From contig JAITKS010000197.1 of NCBI GenBank assembly GCA_031278315.1, forward strand, positions 1 through 7,337: a stretch of DNA of 7,337 nucleotides, in the 5' to 3' direction. The translations under genes were made by a program, and so were the position numbers. This stretch comes from Planctomycetaceae bacterium. Its GTDB lineage: Bacteria; Planctomycetota; Planctomycetia; Pirellulales; Thermoguttaceae. Positions 1 through 5,700 of this stretch are shown here, one piece after another (position 1 is the stretch's first letter; every line of letters starts with the position of its first letter). Below the pieces are notes generated by a model that saw only the letters and a list, made by a program, of their open reading frames with translations, had not been told where the DNA came from and did no database searches.

Positions 1-129
1 GTAAAACACTGGCACGGCGCAACAAAAGATTCATGGTTTGTCCATTTGGCGATAAACTCCGGCGAAACCGAATGGTTCGATCCTGTTACAGACAAAGAAT
101 ACAACGCTTTGTTGGAACAATTAAAATAA
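1..129 (+). CDS. Cupin-domain protein, C-terminal fragment (5' end outside the window)
   Basis: Frame 1 is open from the first base to a TAA at 127-129 and gives 42 residues. The start H-W-H-G-A followed by D-S-W-F-V-H-L-A, then E-W-F-D-P-V-T-D-K-E-Y, matches the C-terminal end of small single-domain cupins (COG1917 type), where W-H-G-A-x-x-D-S-W-F-x-H carries the second cupin motif and normally reads on to E-W-L-E-P-V-x-D-x-E-Y. Such proteins are usually 100-150 residues long, so about two thirds is missing at the left edge. The visible histidines (residues 3, 5 and 15 of the fragment) fit a metal-binding cupin barrel. In other bacteria they often sit beside carboxymuconolactone decarboxylase or reductase genes, but no such neighbour is visible here. 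Substrate cannot be told. It is followed by a strong terminator hairpin at 170-192. Confidence 0.8.
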   Translation, partial: VKHWHGATKDSWFVHLAINSGETEWFDPVTDKEYNALLEQLK

Positions 130-133
130 AGGG

Positions 134-150
134 AATATATCAGTAGAATA
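134..150 (+). repeat. Short copy of the 3'-end repeat core, behind the cupin gene
   Basis: The 17 bases AATATATCAGTAGAATA start 5 bp after the cupin stop. The same core, with one base changed in each case, is at 7255-7271 on the + strand behind the helicase-nuclease gene and at 375-391 on the minus strand behind the LigD-like gene. In all three places it has the same orientation relative to the gene it follows. The function is unknown. Confidence 0.5.
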
Positions 151-169
151 ATTTATTGTTGCCGGAATC

Positions 170-192
170 GCGGTCGTCTCGACCGCATTTTT
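170..192 (+). terminator. Rho-independent terminator behind the cupin gene
   Basis: GCGGTCGTCTCGACCGC (170-186) folds into a perfect 7 bp GC-rich stem with a TCT loop. It is followed directly by A and five Ts (188-192), with a further six-T run at 198-203. It lies 40 bp after the cupin stop codon, as expected of an intrinsic terminator. The identical 17-base hairpin recurs at 2358-2374 without a T-tract, so it is also a dispersed palindromic element. Confidence 0.65.
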
Positions 193-197
193 AGGCG

Positions 198-213
198 TTT
201 TTTGTACAAAAAA
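198..213. repeat. 16 bp perfect palindrome of T6-GTAC-A6
   Basis: TTTTTTGTACAAAAAA is a perfect palindrome between two GC-rich hairpins. It could be the T-tract of the upstream hairpin (170-186) and, on the other strand, the T-tract of the downstream hairpin (217-245), making a bidirectional terminator block. A protein-binding site is also possible but nothing else supports it. Confidence 0.4.
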
Positions 214-216
214 GAT

Positions 217-258
217 GCCGGCGGGACGCTTGCGTTCCCGCCGGCTAAAATATTTTTT
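217..258 (+). terminator. GC-rich hairpin with T-tract, possible second terminator
   Basis: GCCGGCGGGA (217-226) pairs perfectly with TCCCGCCGGC (236-245) around the nine bases CGCTTGCGT, which can add two or three more pairs. A short AT stretch and six Ts (253-258) follow. On the minus strand the stem is followed by the six Ts of the neighbouring palindrome, so it could also terminate leftward transcription coming from the minus-strand operon. The very GC-rich stem contrasts with its AT-rich surroundings, as intergenic palindromic elements often do. Confidence 0.45.
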
Positions 259-276
259 AGTAATTCACTTAAATTT

Positions 277-297
277 AAAATCTAAAATCTAAAATCT
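277..297. repeat. Tandem repeat AAAATCT x3
   Basis: Three perfect 7 bp AAAATCT units are followed by a partial unit (AAAATTA). The last unit is the outer edge of the left arm of the large inverted repeat. The right arm ends at the window border in a single AGATTTT, so whether it also carries several units cannot be seen. Confidence 0.75.
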
Positions 298-312
298 AAA
301 ATTACAAAATCT

Positions 313-366
313 GATTTCTCTGATTTCTCTGATTTCTCTGATTTCTCTGATTTCTCTGTGGTTAAT
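313..366. repeat. 9 bp tandem array GATTTCTCT x5 plus variant unit
   Basis: Five perfect GATTTCTCT units (313-357) are followed by GTGGTTAAT (358-366), which closes the array in both arms. The right arm has only three units, diverged as GATTTCTCT, GTGTTCTCT and GTGTCCTCT. Arrays of the CTCTGTG type followed by GTGGTTAAT are, from general knowledge, frequent dispersed intergenic repeats in several bacterial phyla. This copy seems to have expanded and homogenised on one unit. Confidence 0.9.
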
Positions 367-420
367 AAAAAAAATATTCCACTGAGATATTACTAAAAAA
401 CGAATTTTAAAGTGTAATTG
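367..420 (-). terminator. Possible weak terminator of the minus-strand operon
   Basis: On the minus strand, the sequence just after the LigD-like stop can fold as an imperfect AT-rich hairpin (389-418), with an AAAA/TTTT stem closed by a TTCG loop and interrupted outer pairs. The 17-base core and then eight Ts (367-374) follow. Stem stability is low and the T-tract is not adjacent to the stem, so termination is only inferred. The same arrangement is conserved at 7228-7279. Confidence 0.3.
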
Positions 421-427
421 GTATATA

Positions 428-955
428 TTACGTTTTCATTTTAACGGCATTTATTGTGCGATTTGTAAATTCGTTTTCAATTTTGTATTTTTCAAAACTC
501 ATTTCGCAATAATCTGATTCTTTCGAGTTATTTGAAATAGTTAATTCACCGTTAAACAAATTGCCGAATAATCTGAATTTATTATCATTTATTTTTTCAT
601 ATATTCCTTTGTCAATTCTTTCGACATAGCCGCGGTTCCGGCTCACTTCGCCCTCATAATCAAGATATTCCAGACGATGATACGGCAACCTTTTCGCCTT
701 ACATGAAAACGAATTTAAGACACAATCAATATTATCACTCTTTGTCAATTTTGACTTTGATGTTGACGTTGACGTTGATGTTGTTTTTGACATTGACGTT
801 GACTTAATCGAATTCAACGGAGGCGAAATCGACCATGTATCAAGTTGACTATTACCTTTGATCTCAACTTCTAACATGACGTCCCAATGTTCGTTTCCGA
901 AATCATTTTTTGTGCCGTCATTTAATTTATGTAACAAAATAACAAATCGATTCAT
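428..955 (-). CDS. Stand-alone LigD 3'-phosphoesterase-like protein
   Basis: This 175-residue protein resembles the N-terminal 3'-phosphoesterase domain of bacterial DNA ligase D (LigD_N type), here as a separate short protein. Matching segments are F-V-I-L-L-H (H9), E-H-W-D-V-M-L-E (H23, D25), L-D-T-W-S-I (38-43) and L-P-Y-H-R-L-E-Y-L-D-Y-E-G-E-V (H93, Y97, E101), then R-N-R-G-Y-V-E-R-I-D-K-G-I-Y-E (106-120). In LigD the two N-terminal His, the Asp and the later His/Tyr form the metal and phosphate site. They are all retained, but the Arg of the H-x-D-x-R motif is Met27. The HWD-x-M/L-L-E form is, from memory, common in planctomycete homologues. If active it would trim 3' phosphate or ribonucleotide ends of DNA; activity is unproven. 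Residues 52-73 are a Ser/Thr/Lys-rich insert encoded by a hexamer repeat. The gene starts 10 bp after the glycosyltransferase stop, so the two are probably co-transcribed. No Shine-Dalgarno sequence is evident. Confidence 0.7.
   Translation of the reverse strand: MNRFVILLHKLNDGTKNDFGNEHWDVMLEVEIKGNSQLDTWSISPPLNSIKSTSMSKTTSTSTSTSKSKLTKSDNIDCVLNSFSCKAKRLPYHRLEYLDYEGEVSRNRGYVERIDKGIYEKINDNKFRLFGNLFNGELTISNNSKESDYCEMSFEKYKIENEFTNRTINAVKMKT
750..803. repeat. In-gene hexanucleotide repeat encoding a Ser/Thr-rich linker
   Basis: Nine consecutive 6 bp units of consensus KTTGAY on the + strand (for example GTTGAC at 762, 768 and 798; TTTGAC at 750 and 786) lie inside the LigD-like gene. On the coding strand they give alternating Ser-Thr and Ser-Lys residues (about 52-69). 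As the unit is a multiple of three, copy-number changes alter linker length without shifting the frame. Confidence 0.8.
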
Positions 956-965
956 GTCAAAAAAA

Positions 966-2123
966 TTATTTTTTATTTAAGTGATATTCATATAATTTTC
1001 TAATTTGTGATGTCATGTTGTGATGGTCAAATTGATCTGTAAAGCGTTCTCTGCCGGCTTGTCCGAATTTTATTCTCAACTCTGGTGATGTTGCGAGTTT
1101 TACGATTTTGTCAGCAAGTTGTTCAATTGATTTCGGCGGAATAATATATCCTGTAACATCGTCAATTATGACTTCACAAGCACCGTCAATGTCGTAACTT
1201 ACAACCGGCTTTCCTGCTAACAGAGCTTGCGGTAAAACTCTTGCTAATCCTTCCCGTAAACTCGTATGTACAACAATATCCATCGCCGAAATTATTGCCG
1301 GAATCTGATTCGGAGACAACAAACCCGTAAAAATAAATCTGTCTTCAATCCCTTGTGATTTTATAATATTTTGAAATCGTTCTTTTAAAATTCCGTCTCC
1401 GACAAACATAAATTTTACATCTGGAACTCTGTGTAAAATTGATTCTGCCGCCGAGATCAAATATTCATGTCCTTTCAAATGAAATAGTCTTGCAATCTTA
1501 CCGACAACAATATCATTTTCACTAATTCCAAAACGTTCACGAGTTGATATTCTGAATTTGTCTGAATTGAGAAACGTTTCAACGTCCATTCCGCTGTAAA
1601 TTGTTTTGAATTTTTCACGTTTTGCAATTTTCGATTCGACCATTAAATTTGTCATCGCCTCCGCAACTGAAATCATCGCATGACATTTTTTCGCACCGAA
1701 TTTTTCGCAACATTGATAAAATTTTCTTACGAATTTATTCTGATACGGATAAAACGGCGCACCATGAACCGTATGAATAACTACAGGCGTTTTCAGATTC
1801 CATGCTGCTAAGCGTCCAATAATTCCGGCTTTCGCGCTATGGGTATGAACGACATCTGGATTAAACTTAATCAAGTTACGGCGCAACTCATAATAAGCGC
1901 GAATATCATGATACGGCGAAATTGAACGAACCAAATCAGGCAAAATCAATACCGGAAACCCGCCGCCTATTTCAGATAAAAGAGAACCTTCCGGTCCCGT
2001 TTCGGCACCGGTTATAAGTAAAACATCGTCGCCGAAATCATTGACTAAATCAGCGCAATTCAGCAAAGTATTTTCTTGAGCTCCGCCTACAATCAATCGA
2101 GTAATTATATGAACAACGCGCAT
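966..2123 (-). CDS. GT4-family glycosyltransferase (GT-B fold)
   Basis: This 385-residue protein has the usual length and layout of retaining GT4 glycosyltransferases. The N-terminal Rossmann-like half has G-G-A-Q-E-N-T-L (13-20) near the start, V-V-H-T-H-S-A-K-A-G (91-100) and H-T-V-H-G (117-121). I-S-V-A-E-A-M (151-157) lies at the domain junction. The C-terminal nucleotide-sugar half has G-K-I-A-R-L-x-x-x-K-G-H (208-219), F-V-G-D-G (240-244), F-T-G-L-L (265-269) and R-E-G-L-A-R-V-L-P-Q-A-L-L-A-G-K-P-V-V (290-308). The classical E-x7-E donor motif reads E291-x7-Q299; the REGLARVLPQAL form recurs in a recognisable, partly planctomycete subgroup. It probably acts at the inner face of the cytoplasmic membrane in making exopolysaccharide or another surface glycan. 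No signal peptide or membrane segment is seen, and donor and acceptor cannot be told. The ATG start fits the family N-terminus (M-R-V-V-H-I-I-T-R-L); no clear ribosome binding site precedes it. It is the first gene of a two-gene unit. Confidence 0.92.
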   Translation of the reverse strand: MRVVHIITRLIVGGAQENTLLNCADLVNDFGDDVLLITGAETGPEGSLLSEIGGGFPVLILPDLVRSISPYHDIRAYYELRRNLIKFNPDVVHTHSAKAGIIGRLAAWNLKTPVVIHTVHGAPFYPYQNKFVRKFYQCCEKFGAKKCHAMISVAEAMTNLMVESKIAKREKFKTIYSGMDVETFLNSDKFRISTRERFGISENDIVVGKIARLFHLKGHEYLISAAESILHRVPDVKFMFVGDGILKERFQNIIKSQGIEDRFIFTGLLSPNQIPAIISAMDIVVHTSLREGLARVLPQALLAGKPVVSYDIDGACEVIIDDVTGYIIPPKSIEQLADKIVKLATSPELRIKFGQAGRERFTDQFDHHNMTSQIRKLYEYHLNKK

Positions 2124-2303
2124 CTTATTTTCTATTGGAACATACTTATAGGTATCTCGAATAATTAGAAATACCTTGTTGTGAAATAAAAAAACATTTT
2201 CAACAAAATTTTCTCAAAGGTTTTAAATTTATTTTTCAATACTCAAAAAAGATGAAAAAAAAATCTGCTGATATATTACGATTCTTTCAATTTATTATTT
2301 AAA

Positions 2304-2337
2304 AATCCTGTGAATCCTGCAATCTTGTAATCCTGTC
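2304..2337. repeat. Degenerate 8-9 bp tandem repeat of AATCCTGT
   Basis: Four units follow one another: AATCCTGTG, AATCCTGC, AATCTTGT and AATCCTGTC. Strings of AATCCTGT before an A-run are, like the CTCTGTG strings at the window ends, a type of intergenic repeat seen dispersed in many bacterial genomes. No function is known to me. Confidence 0.7.
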
Positions 2338-2357
2338 AAAAAAACAAAACTAAAGAT

Positions 2358-2374
2358 GCGGTCGTCTCGACCGC
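2358..2374. repeat. Palindromic hairpin element, identical to 170-186
   Basis: GCGGTCGTCTCGACCGC forms a 7 bp stem with a 3-base loop and is an exact copy of the hairpin behind the cupin gene. Here four As rather than Ts follow, and it lies in a promoter-side region, so it is unlikely to be an efficient rightward terminator. An identical 17-mer twice in 2.2 kb supports a dispersed palindromic family. Confidence 0.75.
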
Positions 2375-2417
2375 AAAATTAGAATCGATCGCAAAATTAA
2401 AATCGATCGCAAAATTG
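2368..2417. repeat. 18 bp tandem repeat built from the hairpin's 3' arm
   Basis: Three units are CGACCGCAAAATTAGAAT (2368-2385), CGATCGCAAAATTAAAAT (2386-2403) and the partial CGATCGCAAAATTG (2404-2417). The first begins with the right arm of the 2358-2374 hairpin. The later two differ by C-to-T at the fourth base, which makes a CGATCG palindrome. The array seems to have grown by duplication of the hairpin arm plus its AT-rich flank. Confidence 0.8.
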
Positions 2418-2419
2418 TT

Positions 2420-2435
2420 TGCCCCGATAGGGGCA
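2420..2435. repeat. Palindromic hairpin TGCCCC-GATA-GGGGCA
   Basis: A perfect 6 bp GC-rich stem closes on a GATA tetraloop. No T-tract follows on the + strand. It directly follows the 18 bp array and precedes another hairpin, as part of a chain of intergenic palindromes. Confidence 0.65.
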
Positions 2436-2446
2436 TTCCAATATAG

Positions 2447-2470
2447 CGTAGGATGGTACTCTACCCTACG
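2447..2470. repeat. Imperfect hairpin, CGTAG/CTACG outer stem
   Basis: CGTAG (2447-2451) pairs with CTACG (2466-2470), and after a GAT bulge GGTA pairs with TACC around a CTC loop. This gives nine pairs in total. No T-tract follows, so it is better read as another intergenic palindromic repeat than as a terminator. Confidence 0.5.
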
Positions 2471-2576
2471 AATCAATTGTAGAATATTTGAAAATCGGCG
2501 TCAATTGACCGAAATCTATTATTGTTTAAAATAATCTCTTGCCGTATTTTAGATAGAATTAACAAAATTTTTAGAA

Positions 2577-2607
2577 TTGACAAATTAAAATAATCGGCTC
2601 GTTTAAT
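2577..2607 (+). promoter_or_regulatory. Candidate sigma70-type promoter for the helicase-nuclease gene
   Basis: A perfect TTGACA (2577-2582) is followed after 19 bp by TTTAAT (2602-2607), one base off the -10 consensus. The spacer is longer than the ideal 17 bp. Transcription would begin near 2614, upstream of both possible start codons (2643 and 2715). In AT-rich DNA chance matches are common, so this is tentative. Confidence 0.35.
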
Positions 2608-2714
2608 CTACGAATTTACACAAATTTTTACAAAAAAAATTAGTGGGCAAAAAAGAATTTGTAGAAGTTACCACTATACCAATATCAAAATTTTTTGTAC
2701 CCTGTTCCATAAAA

Positions 2715-5700
2715 ATGACCCTTGATATATTTTCACAAATTGACAATTGGAAAAAAGAATTGCTCGATTATTCCAAAAGTAACCGCCTTATAAATTGCCG
2801 TATCGGCGGAAGAAATACTCTTGAATTACGTTATCCGTTATTCGAAAATATTTTTTCGCTTATCGTTAAAGAAGAAAAACAGCTCTCTTTTCCATGGAGA
2901 ACAGATTTAGTAAATATTGACGACGAAGAACAAATTAAGAAAATCACGTTTGACGATTTACGAAAATCGCCTGAACTTGACACCGAAGACATTCTAACCG
3001 ATCTCTCCGATAAAGAACTTAACTCTAAACTAAAACGCAAATCAAACGACGCAAAAGAATCGCGGGACGAACACGGTATTAACATACTATATCTCGGTTT
3101 CGGATTATTGAAATGGTTCGAATCGGTAAATTCTGATGTCGAAATATTGTCTCCTCTTTATATCGTTCCAATCCAGCTCTCACAAGAATCAGTTGAACAA
3201 CCATGGAAAATTTCACCGCTCGATGACGATGCAACCGTAAATCTCTCTCTATGGGAATTGTTGAAAAATAATTTCGCATTGAACTTATCGCAAAAAACAA
3301 ATATTGAATCGTTTGAAGCCTTTAACGATTTTCTTGATTCGGTTCAACAAACAATTCAACCAATAGCTGACAGTAGCCGTTGGGAAGTACAGCGCCGGAT
3401 TGTTCTGGAATGTTTTAACTTTCAAAATCTTGCAATGTATAAGGACTTGGAAGAGAATAAAGAAAAAATTGCGGAACACAGAATTTGCCGATTAATTGCT
3501 GGTGATGATTCGGCTTACAGGACAACAACAATTAACATTAAAGAAGACGAATTAGACGAGAAAGTTAAACCAATCGAAACATTTTCAATTTTAAATTCTG
3601 ATAGTTCGCAACAAATTGCAATACAAACGGTTCTTGGCGGTTCGGATTTAGTGCTTATCGGACCGCCGGGAACAGGAAAAAGTCAGACGATTGCAAACAT
3701 TATTGCCGAAATGTTAGGTAAAGGAAAAACGGTTTTGTTTGTCAGCGAAAAAGCCGCCGCTATGGAAGTTGTGAAAAAAAGACTTGACGATGTAAAGCTA
3801 GGTGATTTCGTATTGAATTGTCATACGTTACTAAAAAAGAATTCCAACGCTCAAAAAGGTGTTGTCGGTGAATTGAAGCGATGTTTGGATTTGAAAGGTG
3901 AACTATACCCTGACCAGCAAAACAAATTGAATGAATTATATGAATTATATGAATTACGGCAAAGGTTGAACCATTATGTAAAAGTCTTACATACGCCGTT
4001 GTCTGCATTGAATTACACTCCCTATCATGTTCACGGTATTTACGAAAAATATAGGGGACATAAAACGTTCAACTCATCATTTCCTAATCCGTTTGAAATA
4101 AACTCGATTGCATTAAAAGAGTTGATGGATTGTTTTGCTTCTCTTGAAAAAAATCCTGTATTAAAAAGTCCGTTGCAGCATCCATGGAAGGAATGTTTAT
4201 TGACATCCGTTCCTTTCGGAATGGATGATTTGCGGCAGAATTTATTGGACATTGCCGATCATTTGCAGAAAGTAATTACAGCGGTAAAAATATTACAAGA
4301 AAATGAATTGTTGCCGATAAGTATAACATTAACGGTATTGCTCGAACACCTTAAAAAATTGCAAGATGTGTTTCATAAAAAGTTCACTGCGCAGCTGCAT
4401 TCAGACAAATGGTTGATCGGCAAAGAGTGGTTTGATGCTGGAGAACAATTGGTGAAAGAAATCTACAAAAAATATAAAAATTATATTGAAACGAAAAATA
4501 AATTACAGCAACTGCGCGAAAATTTACCGCAGTTTAGAGAAGTTGCCTTTACGTTAGAAGGCAAGAAAGTTGCAGAAGAATCGCGTGACCTTGCAGGATT
4601 CATTCAATGTGTTATCGGATTTTTTACCGGCAAATTATCGGCTTGGAAAAAATCGTTGAAAAAAATATACTGCGAAGTTCCGCTAAAACAGCAGATTCTT
4701 GAAGATGCTGAAAAATTACTGAATTACTTTAAACAAAAGGAAATTTCGGAAAACGCTGAACAGGAATTTCATAAAGTAAAATCCAAATTTGACCAACTCT
4801 TTCCGCAACTGTCTAATGTCGATGTTGAAGAAACCAATTTGCAAAATCAATTAAATCTGTTTATAAAATTCATTTCACTCTTTCCGAAAAGTTCCGAAAC
4901 AAACCGCAACACAATTCTTTCATTTGAACAATTTAATACTGTCTGCTATCAATTTAATACTCTCTGCTCACATTTCGCAACAACATGGAATAATTTTTTT
5001 GGGAAAACAAATTCACAGAAAGAAAAAGTGTTTTCTACCAATTTTCTGTTAAGCAAAGAAATCAATGAATTGCATGAATTTATCAATTTCCGAGCCAAAG
5101 ATACACATTTATTGAAGGATTATCTTGATTACAAAAAGTCGCTTGATTTACTTCGTAAATATAAACTTGACAATTTTATTAGTGAAATCGAAACCAACAA
5201 CGATATGCTGCCCGAATCACTTGAAAAGGCGTTTATTGTTCGTTATTACCGTGATTGGTTGAAGCAGGCATATAACGAAAATTCGGTTCTTCGTGAATTT
5301 AATATCGACGATCAAACTCGTCTCATTGAAAGATTTCAGAAATACGATGAACGGTTTATCGAAAATTCCAAATGTCGGTTGCGTCAGATTTTGTTAAATG
5401 ATTCTTCCCGCAATTTTTCCGCATTGGCTCCTGCTTCTTCTGATGAAAGTATCTTGCGGACAGAGTTTAATAAGAAACGTAAATTTATGTCAATTCGTCA
5501 ACTGTTTTCACGGATTCATTCGCTTATTATTCGTCTTAAACCGTGCTTGATGATGAGTCCGCTGACTGTTTCAACATATCTTGACAAAGTTAAACATGAG
5601 TTTGACCTGATCATTTTTGACGAAGCATCACAGATTCGCCCGCATAATGCGATCACGGTAATTTATCGAGGTAAACAACTTCTTGTTGCAGGCGACCCAA

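Larger units (their letters stand above)
291..431 (-). repeat. Left arm of a long inverted repeat (partner 7217-7337)
   Basis: Read on the minus strand, this segment matches 7217-7337 read on the + strand. Outside an internal 9 bp tandem array the only differences I find are one substitution (position 386) and a 2 bp indel near 421. Within the array this copy has five units against three. The repeat begins at the TAA stop codon (428-430) of the LigD-like gene and runs away from it, so it forms that gene's 3' flank. Its parts, in gene-reading order, are GTAATATAT, an AT-rich imperfect hairpin with a TTCG loop, the 17-base core (375-391), an eight-base T-tract (367-374 on the minus strand), the CTCTGTG-like array, and AATTTTAGATTTT. 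Confidence 0.9.
2124..2642. other. Divergent intergenic region, 519 bp, rich in short repeats
   Basis: I see no credible gene here. The GT-proximal part (2124-2300) is AT-rich and must hold the leftward promoter. A TATAAG-like -10 (complement of 2145-2150) lies 22 bp before the glycosyltransferase ATG but has no convincing -35. The middle (2304-2470) is a mosaic of four repeat types, listed separately. The right part (2471-2642) is AT-rich and holds the best promoter candidate for the helicase-nuclease gene. Confidence 0.7.

Noticed and set aside
313..366. CRISPR-like array
   Set aside because: Units are 9 bp and directly adjacent without spacers. It is a simple tandem repeat.
750..803. Hexamer repeat as an on/off phase-variation switch
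   Set aside because: The unit is six bases, so gain or loss keeps the reading frame. It can only change linker length.
2368..2417. CRISPR-like or iteron-like repeat as an origin
   Set aside because: There are only two and a partial 18 bp unit with no spacers, no replication gene nearby and no DnaA-box cluster.
2447..2470. Rho-independent terminator in front of the helicase gene
   Set aside because: The stem is interrupted by a 3-base bulge and no T-tract follows on either strand within a few bases.
2539..2559. TTGCCG followed by TAGAAT as a promoter
   Set aside because: The spacing is only 9 bp, far too short for a sigma70-type promoter.
2124..2642. Riboswitch, tRNA or other structured RNA gene
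   Set aside because: No tRNA cloverleaf or recognisable riboswitch core is visible. The hairpins are short, separate palindromes.
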